64,000 nt of DNA, taken from contig CBDANO010000005.1 in the NCBI GenBank assembly GCA_965197665.1, forward strand, positions 1,054,001 through 1,118,000, in the 5' to 3' direction. This DNA is from CBDANO01 sp965197665 (GTDB taxonomy: Bacteria > Chloroflexota > Dehalococcoidia > Lucifugimonadales > UBA3495). The notes beneath the pieces are model-generated. The model made no database searches and was not told the origin of the DNA. It saw nothing but the letters and a program-made list of their open reading frames with translations. The first letter of the stretch is position 1, and each line of letters begins with the position of its first letter. Below, in pieces: positions 43,890-53,373 of this stretch. The translations under genes were made by a program, and so were the position numbers.

Positions 43890-46800
43890 CTACTGGGCGC
43901 CGCGGAGAACGTCCGCCGCCTTGAGGCCCCGGGCCCACAGGGCGGCCAAGACCAAGGACAAGACGGCCGCGGCCCCCAAGCAGGCCAAAACCAGGCCGAC
44001 CAACCAGCCCTCTAACCCGATGATCATGGGAGGGATTACGTCCCGCCCAGCGATGGTGACATCCAGAAATCCGAGCACCCAGCGGCCCAGCCAGACGCCC
44101 AGACCAGACCCAACGCCAATCCCCAGAGCGGCGATCAGCAATCGTTCCAAGGCCAGCGCCTCGAATACCTGAAAGTTGGAGAAGCCCAAGGCCCGGGCAA
44201 CCGTCAAGTCTACCCGGCCGCTGCGGACCGCCACCAAGCCGTGAATCGCCAGCGTCAGCGCCACCGCTATCGTAATCGCGGCGATAGCAAGAATGGTGAG
44301 GCCGTTCCACCCGCCGCCCGCCAAGGGGTCGCGCTCCACCAGGCTCACCATAGCTTTGCTATCTCCTACTGAGACGTGTCCGGGCACGTGCTCGACCAAG
44401 GCCGAGATGACTTGCCGGCGGTCCACCCCCGGTTGAGGTGAAACCCACACTTGCGGTGGCGGGTCCAGCCTCAACTCGAATATCCGCTCCACGTGCCGGC
44501 GATAGTCTTCGTCGGCCACCAGCAAGAACAGCCGGGAGGACGAAGTCAGGGTTGGGAAGTAATCGGTCACGCCGGTTATCGACACCGCAATGACTTGGTC
44601 TCCGGCCTGAAAACGGACCACCTGTCCCACTTGGAACCCATCACTCCCGACGGCGGGTAAAGGATAGGCCCCTGAGGGCAAGAAAATGCCGCGCAACGTA
44701 CCGCTGATGGGGGTGCGCCACGAATAGCGAAGGCCCCCGTTCCCGTTCCTAGCCGCCTCGGGCAAATACTCGATGACGTCCGGCTCAACGGCTTGGCCGG
44801 TCAACGCCCGCCACGCCCCGGGCTGTTCGAAGTCCTCGATCACAGACCCCATTTCGGGAAACCTCGGACCTTTAACCGTCACATCGTCCAGGCTGAGACT
44901 GCCCGGTTGTACCGCAGACGCTATTTGTTTAGTGATGAACAAAGACACCAAGGCGAATTGGACTTCAGGCTGCCGGTCCCTAACGGGCAGCGCCGCTTCC
45001 AAGTAACTCCAACCGTCTTCGGACCCTGCCTCCAGAAGGTTGCCAAGAAGGATGTTGTGAAGCCTCTCCTTAGTGTCCAACACCCGGGCCCACACGTTCA
45101 AGTTTCGTTGCCCTGTGTCCCGCTGTAGGTCGGCCGCGTTGACCCAGAGGCCCATCAGCTCCGCGCCGGCGGGAATGACTATGCCCGTAGCCGAGTCCAG
45201 CGCCGGGAACAAAGCCCGCGGTTGATTGGGGCGAAGAGGAGTCAAAAGGTCATCGAGACTCTCACCGGCGAAGTCCTCTCTGAACCAGGAAGTCCGGGGA
45301 AAGGTCTCCGGATCTAAACGGATGAGGGACGAGAAGGCGCCGGGAAATCCGTCCACAAGGACTACCGATTCCCGGGTCCAGGGAGTCACGGCCTCCACCC
45401 CGGGAGTATTGGACATGGCTGCTTGAACGGACTCCTCGAATCCGGTTCCTCTCAGGACGATGTCTCCGCCTTGGCGAAACAGCGCTTGTTCTTTCTGACT
45501 GCGGGCCAACGTAGACTGAAAACCAGCGCCGAAAACGCCCACCGCCGCCGCCAGCATTAGGATTATCAGCAGAGAGCCGTGAGGAAGGGAGTCTCTGGAC
45601 AGCCGCGCCAAGGACAAAGCCGCCCAAGCCGGGCTGGAGCGGCTCACCCCCCAAGCCAACAGCCTTACCAGCCAGGGTAATATGCGCAGCGCAATGACCG
45701 CGGCGGCCAGCAGGACCATAACCGGGCCGAATAGAAGACTGGGATCAACCTCGAGGGCCCGGGACGCCGTGTCCCGGGAGACGAATCCTCCCCGGCCGCT
45801 GATTTGCCACCATAGCACCCCCAACGCCGCCAGGACCAATAGGTCTATGTAGTAACGGTGCAAAAAGGACACTGAGGGCGGCCTAGCCCTATGGACCAAG
45901 GAACCGGCTACGCCCTGGCGGGCCAGACTTACGCTGTGGGCCGCCAGGACGGCCAAGCTCAACCCTCCGCCGATGCCCCCCATGACGAACATGTCCGCGG
46001 AAAGCCCCACCGATAAACCGCCTTCATCCACGCCGACGGGGTTCATGGCGCCCAAGAGCAGGTACTTCACGATGGCCAGGGCAACGAAAGGGCCGACCGC
46101 TATGGCCGCCAGCGCAATTACTCCTTCGGCGGCGATCAACAGCGTGCTCACTTGGAGGACGCTGCCGCCCCGGCTGCGCAAGAGGCTGGCCTCCTCGGCC
46201 CGGTAGCGAGTCAGGAGGCCCATGACCAAGGCCAAGAAATACAGGACTACAAGGACGACCAACCCGATGAACAAATATACGGGCACTCTGGCAAAGGTCA
46301 GTTCCTTCTGATAGTCGCTCAGCCTATTCTTCAAACCGGCAAACACGAAGGTGCGGGGGAACCGCTTGTTGATATCCGTCTCCAGCCCTATTATCGAGTC
46401 CCTGGTGAGACCCGTATTGCCGGCGGTGACTGTTCGGGTATCGAAGTAGAGGAACCACCCGAAGTCCCCCGCCGCGGCGGGGTAGGCCGCGCCCAAGCCG
46501 TCGAAGAAGGCCTCCTCAGCCACGTAGAAGGGTACCAGGACGATGTCACCCCGGGGACCGCGCCGCTCCACGTTGAAATAGCTTTGTATGTCGAGCCAAT
46601 ACTCTTCACGCGGGTCTATCGGTTCCACCAAGCCCGCCACGGTGAGCACCACCCGCTGGGAAGGGTCGCTGCGGAAGGGGTAAACGGATACTTGAGAGCC
46701 CGTGGTCAAGCGAAAGTTGTTGGCGGCCCTCACACCCAGCAGCGCCTCGAGCCGCAAGACTCCGTCATCGCGGCTTACGTCGGCTTTAGGCCAGCTGCCA

Positions 46801-47234
46801 TCAGCCAAGCGGGAATGCTCCTCGAATCCGGTGAGGAAAAATGGCCGGCCTACGATGTTCCCTTGAATCGTTTGCGTGCCGTCGGCGCTGAACACCAAGG
46901 GCCAGTCGGGTAGGGTTCGGCCAAAGCGATGGACCGCTCTAGTCATGTTCCCTACCCGGGCCTCGGCAATTTCCTCAACTTCGCCCCGGAGCTTGTGGTA
47001 ATCCTCCGGCCCCAACGGCCGGTTTTGGACTATCACTTGGGCGTCCAGGGCCGAGGGCTTGGCGATTCCCAGGGTGTGCCGGAGTCCGGCCTCGGCGATG
47101 CCGCGGGAGTAGATAGCGCCCACCGCCATCAGGGTGACGGCGGCTAGAATCCCGAAAGAGGTGACAGCCAAAAGAGGCCAAGACGAGCGGATACGCCTCG
47201 CCAGCAGCCAGTAGAGTGTTCTCGTCCAAGCCAC
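43890..47234 (-). CDS. Large FtsX-type ABC transporter permease
   Basis: A 1114-residue membrane protein. One N-terminal helix (about 20-42) is followed by a ~260-residue extracellular region, three helices around 320-450 (VYLFIGLVVLVVLYFLALVM, then TRYRAEEASLLRSRGGS, the FtsX loop), more helices to ~590, a second large extracellular region and three C-terminal helices. This is the duplicated FtsX/MacB-like permease layout used in lipoprotein or peptide export. No ATPase gene is adjacent, unusual for the type. GTG 47234 is the start. The gene converges with crcB. Confidence 0.82.
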   Translation of the reverse strand: MAWTRTLYWLLARRIRSSWPLLAVTSFGILAAVTLMAVGAIYSRGIAEAGLRHTLGIAKPSALDAQVIVQNRPLGPEDYHKLRGEVEEIAEARVGNMTRAVHRFGRTLPDWPLVFSADGTQTIQGNIVGRPFFLTGFEEHSRLADGSWPKADVSRDDGVLRLEALLGVRAANNFRLTTGSQVSVYPFRSDPSQRVVLTVAGLVEPIDPREEYWLDIQSYFNVERRGPRGDIVLVPFYVAEEAFFDGLGAAYPAAAGDFGWFLYFDTRTVTAGNTGLTRDSIIGLETDINKRFPRTFVFAGLKNRLSDYQKELTFARVPVYLFIGLVVLVVLYFLALVMGLLTRYRAEEASLLRSRGGSVLQVSTLLIAAEGVIALAAIAVGPFVALAIVKYLLLGAMNPVGVDEGGLSVGLSADMFVMGGIGGGLSLAVLAAHSVSLARQGVAGSLVHRARPPSVSFLHRYYIDLLVLAALGVLWWQISGRGGFVSRDTASRALEVDPSLLFGPVMVLLAAAVIALRILPWLVRLLAWGVSRSSPAWAALSLARLSRDSLPHGSLLIILMLAAAVGVFGAGFQSTLARSQKEQALFRQGGDIVLRGTGFEESVQAAMSNTPGVEAVTPWTRESVVLVDGFPGAFSSLIRLDPETFPRTSWFREDFAGESLDDLLTPLRPNQPRALFPALDSATGIVIPAGAELMGLWVNAADLQRDTGQRNLNVWARVLDTKERLHNILLGNLLEAGSEDGWSYLEAALPVRDRQPEVQFALVSLFITKQIASAVQPGSLSLDDVTVKGPRFPEMGSVIEDFEQPGAWRALTGQAVEPDVIEYLPEAARNGNGGLRYSWRTPISGTLRGIFLPSGAYPLPAVGSDGFQVGQVVRFQAGDQVIAVSITGVTDYFPTLTSSSRLFLLVADEDYRRHVERIFELRLDPPPQVWVSPQPGVDRRQVISALVEHVPGHVSVGDSKAMVSLVERDPLAGGGWNGLTILAIAAITIAVALTLAIHGLVAVRSGRVDLTVARALGFSNFQVFEALALERLLIAALGIGVGSGLGVWLGRWVLGFLDVTIAGRDVIPPMIIGLEGWLVGLVLACLGAAAVLSLVLAALWARGLKAADVLRGAQ

Positions 47235-47373
47235 AGTCGTTACAAACCTGAAATTGCTCGAAACCGCCTGAGATTACATTAAATTTATGGCCATGAATTT
47301 TATGTCGCCCGCGCAGCTATTGGCTGGGATGTTAACCGTAGGCTAATGGCCCGTCAACGTCGGGGCGGCGCTC

Positions 47374-47480
47374 CCCAAGGAACCACACCAAAACGCAGCC
47401 GCGCTTTCACGAGAGAACATCGTACCGGAGTGGGGCAACTCCTGGTTGTGCCCGGACCAGCGATAGGAAACTCGCTCCCG
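47374..47480. repeat. Composite repeat: tandem-unit fragment plus MITE copy E
   Basis: CCCCAAGGAACCACACCAAA and the following ACG are the exact reverse complement of part of the 20.9 kb tandem unit. Next to it, GAGTGGGGCAACTCCTGGTT then GTGCCCGGACCAGCGATAGG matches the right module of the MITE family (about 47421-47475). The 342-base gap 47235-47576 holds no gene. Confidence 0.65.
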
Positions 47481-47494
47481 AGGTCGGCCCATAG

Positions 47495-47522
47495 TTGCTA
47501 ACTTAGGCAGCCCGGATATAAT
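47495..47522 (+). promoter_or_regulatory. Promoter of the GMC oxidoreductase
   Basis: TTGCTA (47495-47500), 16-base spacer, TATAAT (47517-47522), 55 bases ahead of the ATG. Confidence 0.6.
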
Positions 47523-47576
47523 AAAGGCCGCCCTCGGCCCGAGGGGCCCGGGCATTCTCTTAGATACGGAAATCAA

Positions 47577-49112
47577 ATGAAATACGACGTGATAGTTGTC
47601 GGCGCCGGTTCGGCAGGCTCCGTGGTGGCCGGCAGGGCCGCGGAAGACAAGGATGTGTCCGTCCTGCTGCTGGAAGCGGGTCCGGACTATCCCGACCCGG
47701 CGTTATTGCCGGATGAACTCAAATTCGGCGCCAGCAGGGCGGCGGAGAACCAAGACTCAATACACAACTGGGCTTTGAGAGGAACCATCACCGAGGAGCA
47801 GAGTGAGATCCACGTAGCCCAGGGCAAGGTCATCGGCGGGTCCGGGTCCATAAACGGGCAAGTATTCCTGAGGGGACTGCCGGAAGACTTCGACGCTTGG
47901 GCGTCCCTGGGAAATGACGAGTGGTCTTACGTTAAGGTGCTTCCATATTTCCGGAAGGTGGAGCGGGACCTAGACATTCGCGACGACTTCCACGGGTCGG
48001 AGGGGCCGATTCCCGTAAGCCGCCGGGAAGCCGACGCTTGGCCCGTGATCCAAGCCGCTTTACACGCCGCGTGCATACAGGAAGGGTTCCCAGCCACGGA
48101 AGACATGAATAGCCCCAACACCTCAGGCGTTGGGGCTATTCCGATGAACAACCAGAGCGGCGTGAGAATGAGCACCGCCATTACCCATCTCAACCAGGCC
48201 CGCCACCGGCTCAACCTCACCGTAAGGGGCAACGTATTCGTCAGGAAAGTTTTGTTCGAAGGGACGGCGGTGGCCGGCGTAGAGGCTGAAAGCGGCGGCG
48301 AGGTCTTCACTCTGGAAGCAAGCAGGGTCGTGCTGAGCGCCGGCGCGCTGAAATCGCCCCACTTGCTCATGCTTTCCGGTATCGGTCCCGAGGACCAACT
48401 CCGACGGCACGGCGTCCCGGTCCTGCTCAATCTGCCGGGCGTTGGCCGGAACCTCTGGAACCATCCCATCGCTCCGGTGTCTTTCAGAATCAAAGAGGGC
48501 ATAACCCTCGTACCCGACGCTGCGGCGGTGCGGATCGCGTTGCGTTACACCGCCGAGGGATCGTCCGACGCCAACGACATGATGTTGATGACCAACTCGG
48601 TTTTCAATCCTCTTACCGGTGAAGTGTTGGCCGACCACGTCGCACGAGTATCCTGCGCCCTCGAATTGCCCGACGGCTGTGGATACCTCAGCTTGGCGTC
48701 CGCCGACCCTCACGTGCAACCCTCCTTCGACTACCGGTACTTCCAAAACGAGAACGACATCCGGCGCATGCGGGAAGGCGTCCGTCTGGCCGTGCGAATT
48801 CTCGAATCTTCAGCTTATCAGGACGTGTCAGAGGGGCGGATCAGGCCCACTGACGAGGAACTAGCTTCCGACGAGGCGTTGGACCTATGGATTCGCCGAA
48901 ATGTCGGCACCGCCAGACACGTATCCGGGACCTGCAAAATGGGGCCCGCTTCCGATCCTATGGCCGTGGTGGACCAGCAGTGCCAGGTCAAAGGAGTACA
49001 GGGTTTGTGGGTAGCGGACTCGTCGGTTATGCCCCGGGTCCCGCGGGCAAACACCAACGCTACCGCGATCATGATCGGCGAGCGGGTGGCTGACTGGGTC
49101 ATTCAACGGTGA
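47577..49112 (+). CDS. GMC family oxidoreductase (choline dehydrogenase-like)
   Basis: A 511-residue FAD enzyme. FAD binding is at DVIVVGAGSAGSVVAGRAAE, then GKVIGGSGSINGQVFLRGLP (GMC signature 1), SAGALKSPHLLMLSGIGP (signature 2) and the C-terminal HVSGTCKMGP with WVADSSVMPRVPRANTNA carrying the catalytic His/Asn. It oxidises alcohols such as choline or sugars; substrate uncertain. Confidence 0.9.
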   Translation: MKYDVIVVGAGSAGSVVAGRAAEDKDVSVLLLEAGPDYPDPALLPDELKFGASRAAENQDSIHNWALRGTITEEQSEIHVAQGKVIGGSGSINGQVFLRGLPEDFDAWASLGNDEWSYVKVLPYFRKVERDLDIRDDFHGSEGPIPVSRREADAWPVIQAALHAACIQEGFPATEDMNSPNTSGVGAIPMNNQSGVRMSTAITHLNQARHRLNLTVRGNVFVRKVLFEGTAVAGVEAESGGEVFTLEASRVVLSAGALKSPHLLMLSGIGPEDQLRRHGVPVLLNLPGVGRNLWNHPIAPVSFRIKEGITLVPDAAAVRIALRYTAEGSSDANDMMLMTNSVFNPLTGEVLADHVARVSCALELPDGCGYLSLASADPHVQPSFDYRYFQNENDIRRMREGVRLAVRILESSAYQDVSEGRIRPTDEELASDEALDLWIRRNVGTARHVSGTCKMGPASDPMAVVDQQCQVKGVQGLWVADSSVMPRVPRANTNATAIMIGERVADWVIQR

Positions 49113-49160
49113 CTCAGCGGGGGCCGACGCGGCTGCCGGGGTAGCACCGAGGGACTCCGG

Positions 49161-49205
49161 CCGGGGAAGCCGGCGGCCCGCCGGGGAAGCCGGCGGCCCG
49201 CCGGG
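49161..49205. repeat. 20-bp tandem repeat
   Basis: Two copies of CCGGGGAAGCCGGCGGCCCG in tandem plus the start of a third, just after the GMC gene. Confidence 0.85.
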
Positions 49206-49360
49206 ACCGCGGCGGGGTATGAGGAATTAACCCTTGCGGTGTTATAATTGGGCCGCGGCGAACGACAGGGGCGCGCCGACTTGATGTCCGGGTCGACGAT
49301 CATTCGACAGCTTGGACAACCCGGGGCCAACCGTCGTCTCTCTGTCTAAATCCGCCACGG

Positions 49361-49435
49361 GCCGGTGTAGCTCAGTGGTAGAGCAGCGGTTTCGTAAACC
49401 GCAGGTCAAGGGTTCGACTCCCCTCACCGGCTCCA
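49361..49435 (+). tRNA. tRNA-Thr (CGT)
   Basis: Acceptor arms GCCGGTG and CACCGGC pair perfectly. D arm GCTC-AGTGGTA-GAGC, anticodon arm GCGGT-TTCGTAA-ACCGC with anticodon CGT, T loop TTCGACT, and an encoded CCA end (49433-49435). An extended -10-like TGTTATAAT lies near 49239-49247 upstream. Confidence 0.97.
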
Positions 49436-49540
49436 TTGTCAACGGCTTTTTGCGGCTACACCAGCCTCCCTTAGCTTTCTTGCCAATTGTTCCAGGCCAT
49501 TCCTCGGTCAGGGCCGCTAATCTACTCTTAGGAGCAAGCC

Positions 49541-50914
49541 ATGAAAGTCCTGATTAGAAACGGGCACATTTTCACTGCGGTTGACAGCTACACGGCGGAC
49601 ATTCTCCTCGACGACGGCAAGATACGCACCATCGGAATCGACTTGGAAGCGGAGGCGGACAAGACCATCGACGCCGCCGGCAAGTACGTGATTCCCGGAG
49701 GAGTCGATCCTCATACCCACCTGGATTTCCCCTTCGGCGGCACCGTCTCCGCCGACGATTTCCGCACCGGCACCATTGCGGCCGCCGTGGGGGGCACCAC
49801 CAGCATCGTGGACTTCGCCGTCCAGAAGCGGGGCCACTCGTTGTCGCAAGCGTTGGAAGAGTGGCACCAGAAGGCCGGCGGGCGAGCCGCCATCGACTAC
49901 GGTTTCCACATGATCGTCCAGGACCTGCCGGACAGCCGGCTGGCGGAGTTGGACGACATGGTCGGTCAAGGGGTCACCAGCTTCAAGATGTTCATGGCCT
50001 ATAAGGGCGCCGTAATGGTGGATGACGACACCATCTTCCGGGCCATGGTCCGGGCCGCCGACAACGGCGCTCTGGTGTGCTTGCACGCCGAGCACGGTGA
50101 CATGATCGACGTCCTAGTCAAGGGCGCCTTGGCCCAAGGAAACACCGCGCCCAAGTTCCACGCCTCGACCCGCCCAACTATTACCGAGGCGGAAGCGACC
50201 CACCGGGCGATTCGCATGGCCGAGGTAGCCGGTGCGCCGGTATATTTCGTCCACCTCAGTTGCGCCGACGCCCTTCAGGAGGTGCAAGCGGCCCGGTCGC
50301 GGCAAAAGTACGTCTACGCCGAAACCTGCCCCCAATACCTGACCTTGGACAACAGCCGGTACGACCAAGAAGGATTCGAGGGAGCCAAGTACGTGCTCAC
50401 TCCCCCCTTGCGGGACAAGTGGCATCAAGCCGAGCTCTGGAACGGTCTGCGCCGCGACGACCTCCAAGTGGTTTCCACGGACCATTGCGCTTTCCGGTTC
50501 AGCGACCAAAAGACCATGGGCAAAGACGATTTTTCGAAGATACCCAACGGCGGCCCGGGCATCGAGAACCGGTTCAGCTTGCTCTACACCAACGGCGCGG
50601 CGTCAGGCCTGCTGACCATGAACCGTCTTGTGGAGATTTTCTCAACGACTCCGGCCAAGCTGTTCGGGCTGTTCCCTCGCAAGGGCACCATCGCGGTAGG
50701 CAGCGACGGCGATATCGTGGTCTTCGACCCCAATCAAGAGTCCGTAATCAGCGCCCAGACTCACCACATGAACGTGGACTACAACCTATACGAAGGGATG
50801 AAGGTCAAGGGCGTGCCCCAAGTGGTGGTGTCCGGCGGGCAGGTCGTGGTCGAAGACGGGAAGTACGTCGGCGCCCCCGGCAGCGGCCGGTTCCTGAAGA
50901 GAAGCGCGATGTAG
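49541..50914 (+). CDS. Dihydropyrimidinase / hydantoinase
   Basis: A 457-residue cyclic amidohydrolase. Metal ligands: HTH in GGVDPHTHLDFPFGG, the carbamylated Lys in TSFKMFMAYKGAVM, His in LVCLHAEHGD and YFVHLSC, and the Asp in VVSTDHCAFRF. It opens dihydropyrimidine or hydantoin rings to carbamoyl amino acids. It leads a three-gene operon ending in a carbamoyl-beta-alanine hydrolase-like enzyme, which supports the pyrimidine/hydantoin assignment. GGAGCAAGCC precedes the ATG. Confidence 0.92.
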   Translation: MKVLIRNGHIFTAVDSYTADILLDDGKIRTIGIDLEAEADKTIDAAGKYVIPGGVDPHTHLDFPFGGTVSADDFRTGTIAAAVGGTTSIVDFAVQKRGHSLSQALEEWHQKAGGRAAIDYGFHMIVQDLPDSRLAELDDMVGQGVTSFKMFMAYKGAVMVDDDTIFRAMVRAADNGALVCLHAEHGDMIDVLVKGALAQGNTAPKFHASTRPTITEAEATHRAIRMAEVAGAPVYFVHLSCADALQEVQAARSRQKYVYAETCPQYLTLDNSRYDQEGFEGAKYVLTPPLRDKWHQAELWNGLRRDDLQVVSTDHCAFRFSDQKTMGKDDFSKIPNGGPGIENRFSLLYTNGAASGLLTMNRLVEIFSTTPAKLFGLFPRKGTIAVGSDGDIVVFDPNQESVISAQTHHMNVDYNLYEGMKVKGVPQVVVSGGQVVVEDGKYVGAPGSGRFLKRSAM

Positions 50915-50947
50915 CGTTGCGGTCATTCTCGGTCGATGGGAGTCGAA

Positions 50948-51961
50948 ATGGGCAGAGTCGGGCTTATCTTCCTGGACCGGCCGTCGCTTCCGGAGCAAGT
51001 CGAACTGGTACGCTATGCCGAGGTGCGGGGGTTCGAGTCGGCCTGGGTCTGCGAGACCCGTTTGGTCCGGGACGCGGTGACGCCCCTGGCAGCCTTCGCC
51101 CAAGTGACCGAGCGCATCAAGCTGGCAACCGGGGTGGTCAACAACTGGACCCGGACTTCCGGGTTGATGGCAATGACCCTCGCCACCCTTCACGAGCTAT
51201 CCGCCGGCAGGGTAATGATGGGCATCGGGGCCTACTGGGACCCCTTGGCCCGGAACCAGGGAATCCGCCGCCGCAAGACCCTCACCGCCATGCGGGAGTA
51301 CGTGACTGTAGTGCGGCGCCTGCTGGATATGGAAACCGTCGATTACCAGGGTGAAGTCGTGAAAGTTAGAGACCTTCGCCTTGACTTGGGCCACGACGTT
51401 CACCGCTCGGCCAAAAGAGTGCCTATCTACATCGGCGCCACGGGCCCCAAAATGCTGGAGCTTGCCGGAGAAATCGGCGACGGGGTCTTTCACAACTTCT
51501 TTACTTCCGTAGGCTACCTGAGGAAATCACTGGAGAGGGTCGAAATCGGCGCGGCTCGGGCCGGGCGGTCGATGAACGACATCGACATGCCCCAAATGAT
51601 GGCGGTGGCCATGTCCGAAGACGCCGAGGCCGCCCGCAGTACGGCCCGCTACGCCATAGCCATGTACATGGGACAGCAGCCCCACATCGCTGCGGCCAGC
51701 GGCGTGGGCCAAGGTGCTATCCAAGAGATTCACGACGCCATGGGCGGATGGCCCCCCAGAGAGGGCGGCATAGAAGCGGCGATGCCGTTGGTGGGAGACG
51801 ACCTGGTAGACCTGCTCAGCGCCTCGGGAACGCCGGAGATGTGCCGGTCCCGGGTCCAACAGTACTTGTCCGCCGGCGCTTCATACCCGGTCCTTTGCCC
51901 CTTGACCGCCAACATCGAAGAGATCATAGACGCCTTCGCTCCAAGGCAAGAGAGTATCTAG
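50948..51961 (+). CDS. LLM class (F420-type) flavin/deazaflavin oxidoreductase
   Basis: A 337-residue luciferase-like protein closest to the methylene-tetrahydromethanopterin-reductase branch: GRVGLIFLDRPSLPEQVELV, GFESAWVCETRLVRDAVTPL, LHELSAGRVMMGIGAYWDPL and VPIYIGATGPKMLELAGEIG. GGGAG five bases ahead favours ATG 50948 over ATG 50936. It sits between the hydantoinase and the carbamoyl amidohydrolase, so it may oxidise or reduce an intermediate or ring of that pathway. F420 versus FMN cannot be decided. Confidence 0.85.
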   Translation: MGRVGLIFLDRPSLPEQVELVRYAEVRGFESAWVCETRLVRDAVTPLAAFAQVTERIKLATGVVNNWTRTSGLMAMTLATLHELSAGRVMMGIGAYWDPLARNQGIRRRKTLTAMREYVTVVRRLLDMETVDYQGEVVKVRDLRLDLGHDVHRSAKRVPIYIGATGPKMLELAGEIGDGVFHNFFTSVGYLRKSLERVEIGAARAGRSMNDIDMPQMMAVAMSEDAEAARSTARYAIAMYMGQQPHIAAASGVGQGAIQEIHDAMGGWPPREGGIEAAMPLVGDDLVDLLSASGTPEMCRSRVQQYLSAGASYPVLCPLTANIEEIIDAFAPRQESI

Positions 51962-51984
51962 GAATACTCTCAGAGGGAGGTCAC

Positions 51985-52854
51985 ATGCCGAGAATAGTCC
52001 GCGCCGGGTTGGTCCAAGCCAGCGTGGGGGAAGAAGCCCCGGGGGACCCGTACTCCCTAAAAGAATACATGATCGACAAACACGTCGGGCTCATCGAGGA
52101 GGCGTCGGAACGGGGGGTGCAAGTCCTGTGTCTACAGGAATTGTTCTATGGCCCCTATTTTTGCGCCGAGCAGGACCCTCGTTGGTACTCCATGGTCGAG
52201 CGGGTCCCTGAGGGTCCAACGGTCGTTCAAATGCAGGGGTTGGCCAAAAAGCACAACATGGTGATGGTGATTCCCATCTACGAGGAGGAGATGCCCGGAG
52301 TTTATTACAACACCGCCGCCGTGCTGGACCGGGACGGGGCGTATTTGGGCAAATACCGGAAAACTCACATCCCCCATCTCGCTCCGGGGTTCTGGGAGAA
52401 ATTTTACTTCAAGCCCGGAAACAGCGGTTATCCCGTGTTTGCCACCGCCGCCGGCAACATAGGGGTTTACATTTGCTACGACCGTCATTTCCCGGAAGGG
52501 GCAAGGGCCCTGGGTCTCAACGGGGCCGAGATAGTCTTCAACCCGTCAGCCACAGTCGCGGGCCTGTCCGAGTACCTTTGGGAGTTGGAGCAGCCCGCCC
52601 ACGCGGTAGCCAACGGTTACTTCATTGGCGCCATCAACCGGGTCGGCCGTGAGCCGCCTTGGGACATCGGAGAGTTCTATGGAAAGAGCTACTTCTGCGA
52701 CCCAAGGGGGCAAATCACGGCTCAGGGTTCTCGGGATAAAGATGAAGTGATTGTGGCGGACCTAGACTTGGACCAAATCCGAGAGGTACGGACCACCTGG
52801 CAGTTCTTCCGGGACCGCCGCCCCGACACTTACGACGAGCTAATTGCTCCCTAG
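51985..52854 (+). CDS. Nitrilase-superfamily N-carbamoyl-beta-alanine amidohydrolase
   Basis: A 289-residue nitrilase-fold enzyme. The Glu-Lys-Cys triad is visible in CLQELFYGPYF, GKYRKTHIPH and GVYICYDRHFPEGARAL. YGPYFCAEQDPRWY and the second Glu in SEYLWELEQPAHA fit beta-ureidopropionase. It removes the carbamoyl group after ring opening by the hydantoinase. AGAGGGAGG precedes the ATG, 24 bases after the LLM gene. Confidence 0.9.
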   Translation: MPRIVRAGLVQASVGEEAPGDPYSLKEYMIDKHVGLIEEASERGVQVLCLQELFYGPYFCAEQDPRWYSMVERVPEGPTVVQMQGLAKKHNMVMVIPIYEEEMPGVYYNTAAVLDRDGAYLGKYRKTHIPHLAPGFWEKFYFKPGNSGYPVFATAAGNIGVYICYDRHFPEGARALGLNGAEIVFNPSATVAGLSEYLWELEQPAHAVANGYFIGAINRVGREPPWDIGEFYGKSYFCDPRGQITAQGSRDKDEVIVADLDLDQIREVRTTWQFFRDRRPDTYDELIAP

Positions 52855-52902
52855 CCCGCTCCACGGTATGCTGCTCCTCTATTGCCTGACCGCCTCCCCC
52901 GG

Positions 52903-53085
52903 TCACGCGCTAAGTTTCACCGGCTGCGGCCATTCTTCGCGGGGTTCCCGTTGGTTCATCATGCTATCAAAGATTTCAATCGCGGGCTTGTCGAAATAGT
53001 AAACAACACCGCATCGCTGACAAATCAACCCCGGAAACTCCCAGTCAAACCGCAAGGACCCTTCGCACTTCAAGCAGTGTTGCAT
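52903..53085 (-). CDS. Small zinc-ribbon protein, 60 residues
   Basis: MQHCLKCEGSLRFDWEFPGL, then ICQRCGVVYYFDKPAIEIF; two CxxC pairs make a zinc ribbon. GGAGGG lies 5 bases before the ATG at 53085, so the longer upstream extension of the frame is not used. No named family recognised. It is on the opposite strand to both neighbours. Confidence 0.7.
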   Translation of the reverse strand: MQHCLKCEGSLRFDWEFPGLICQRCGVVYYFDKPAIEIFDSMMNQREPREEWPQPVKLSA

Positions 53086-53373
53086 GCAGTCCCTCCTAAC
53101 CCCCCATCTCATTCTACGGTTGATATTACGTTCTTCGATTAAGTTAAGATTCATCCCCGATTGCTGCCTCAAGCCTGGGACTTCCGGGATGTAAGGCCGC
53201 GATTATCCCGTGAAATAGATGGTCTTCCTGTCGTGCTGGGAGAAGAGGTGTGTTCGAACCGGGAAAGCTGGCGCCTGCTTTTGGACGGGCCGTCATCAAA
53301 CGTCCGGAATCCGATTAACCTGGCGTATAATCTTCCGGGAAGGGGCTGAACACTCATCGAATCAAGGGGCGCC

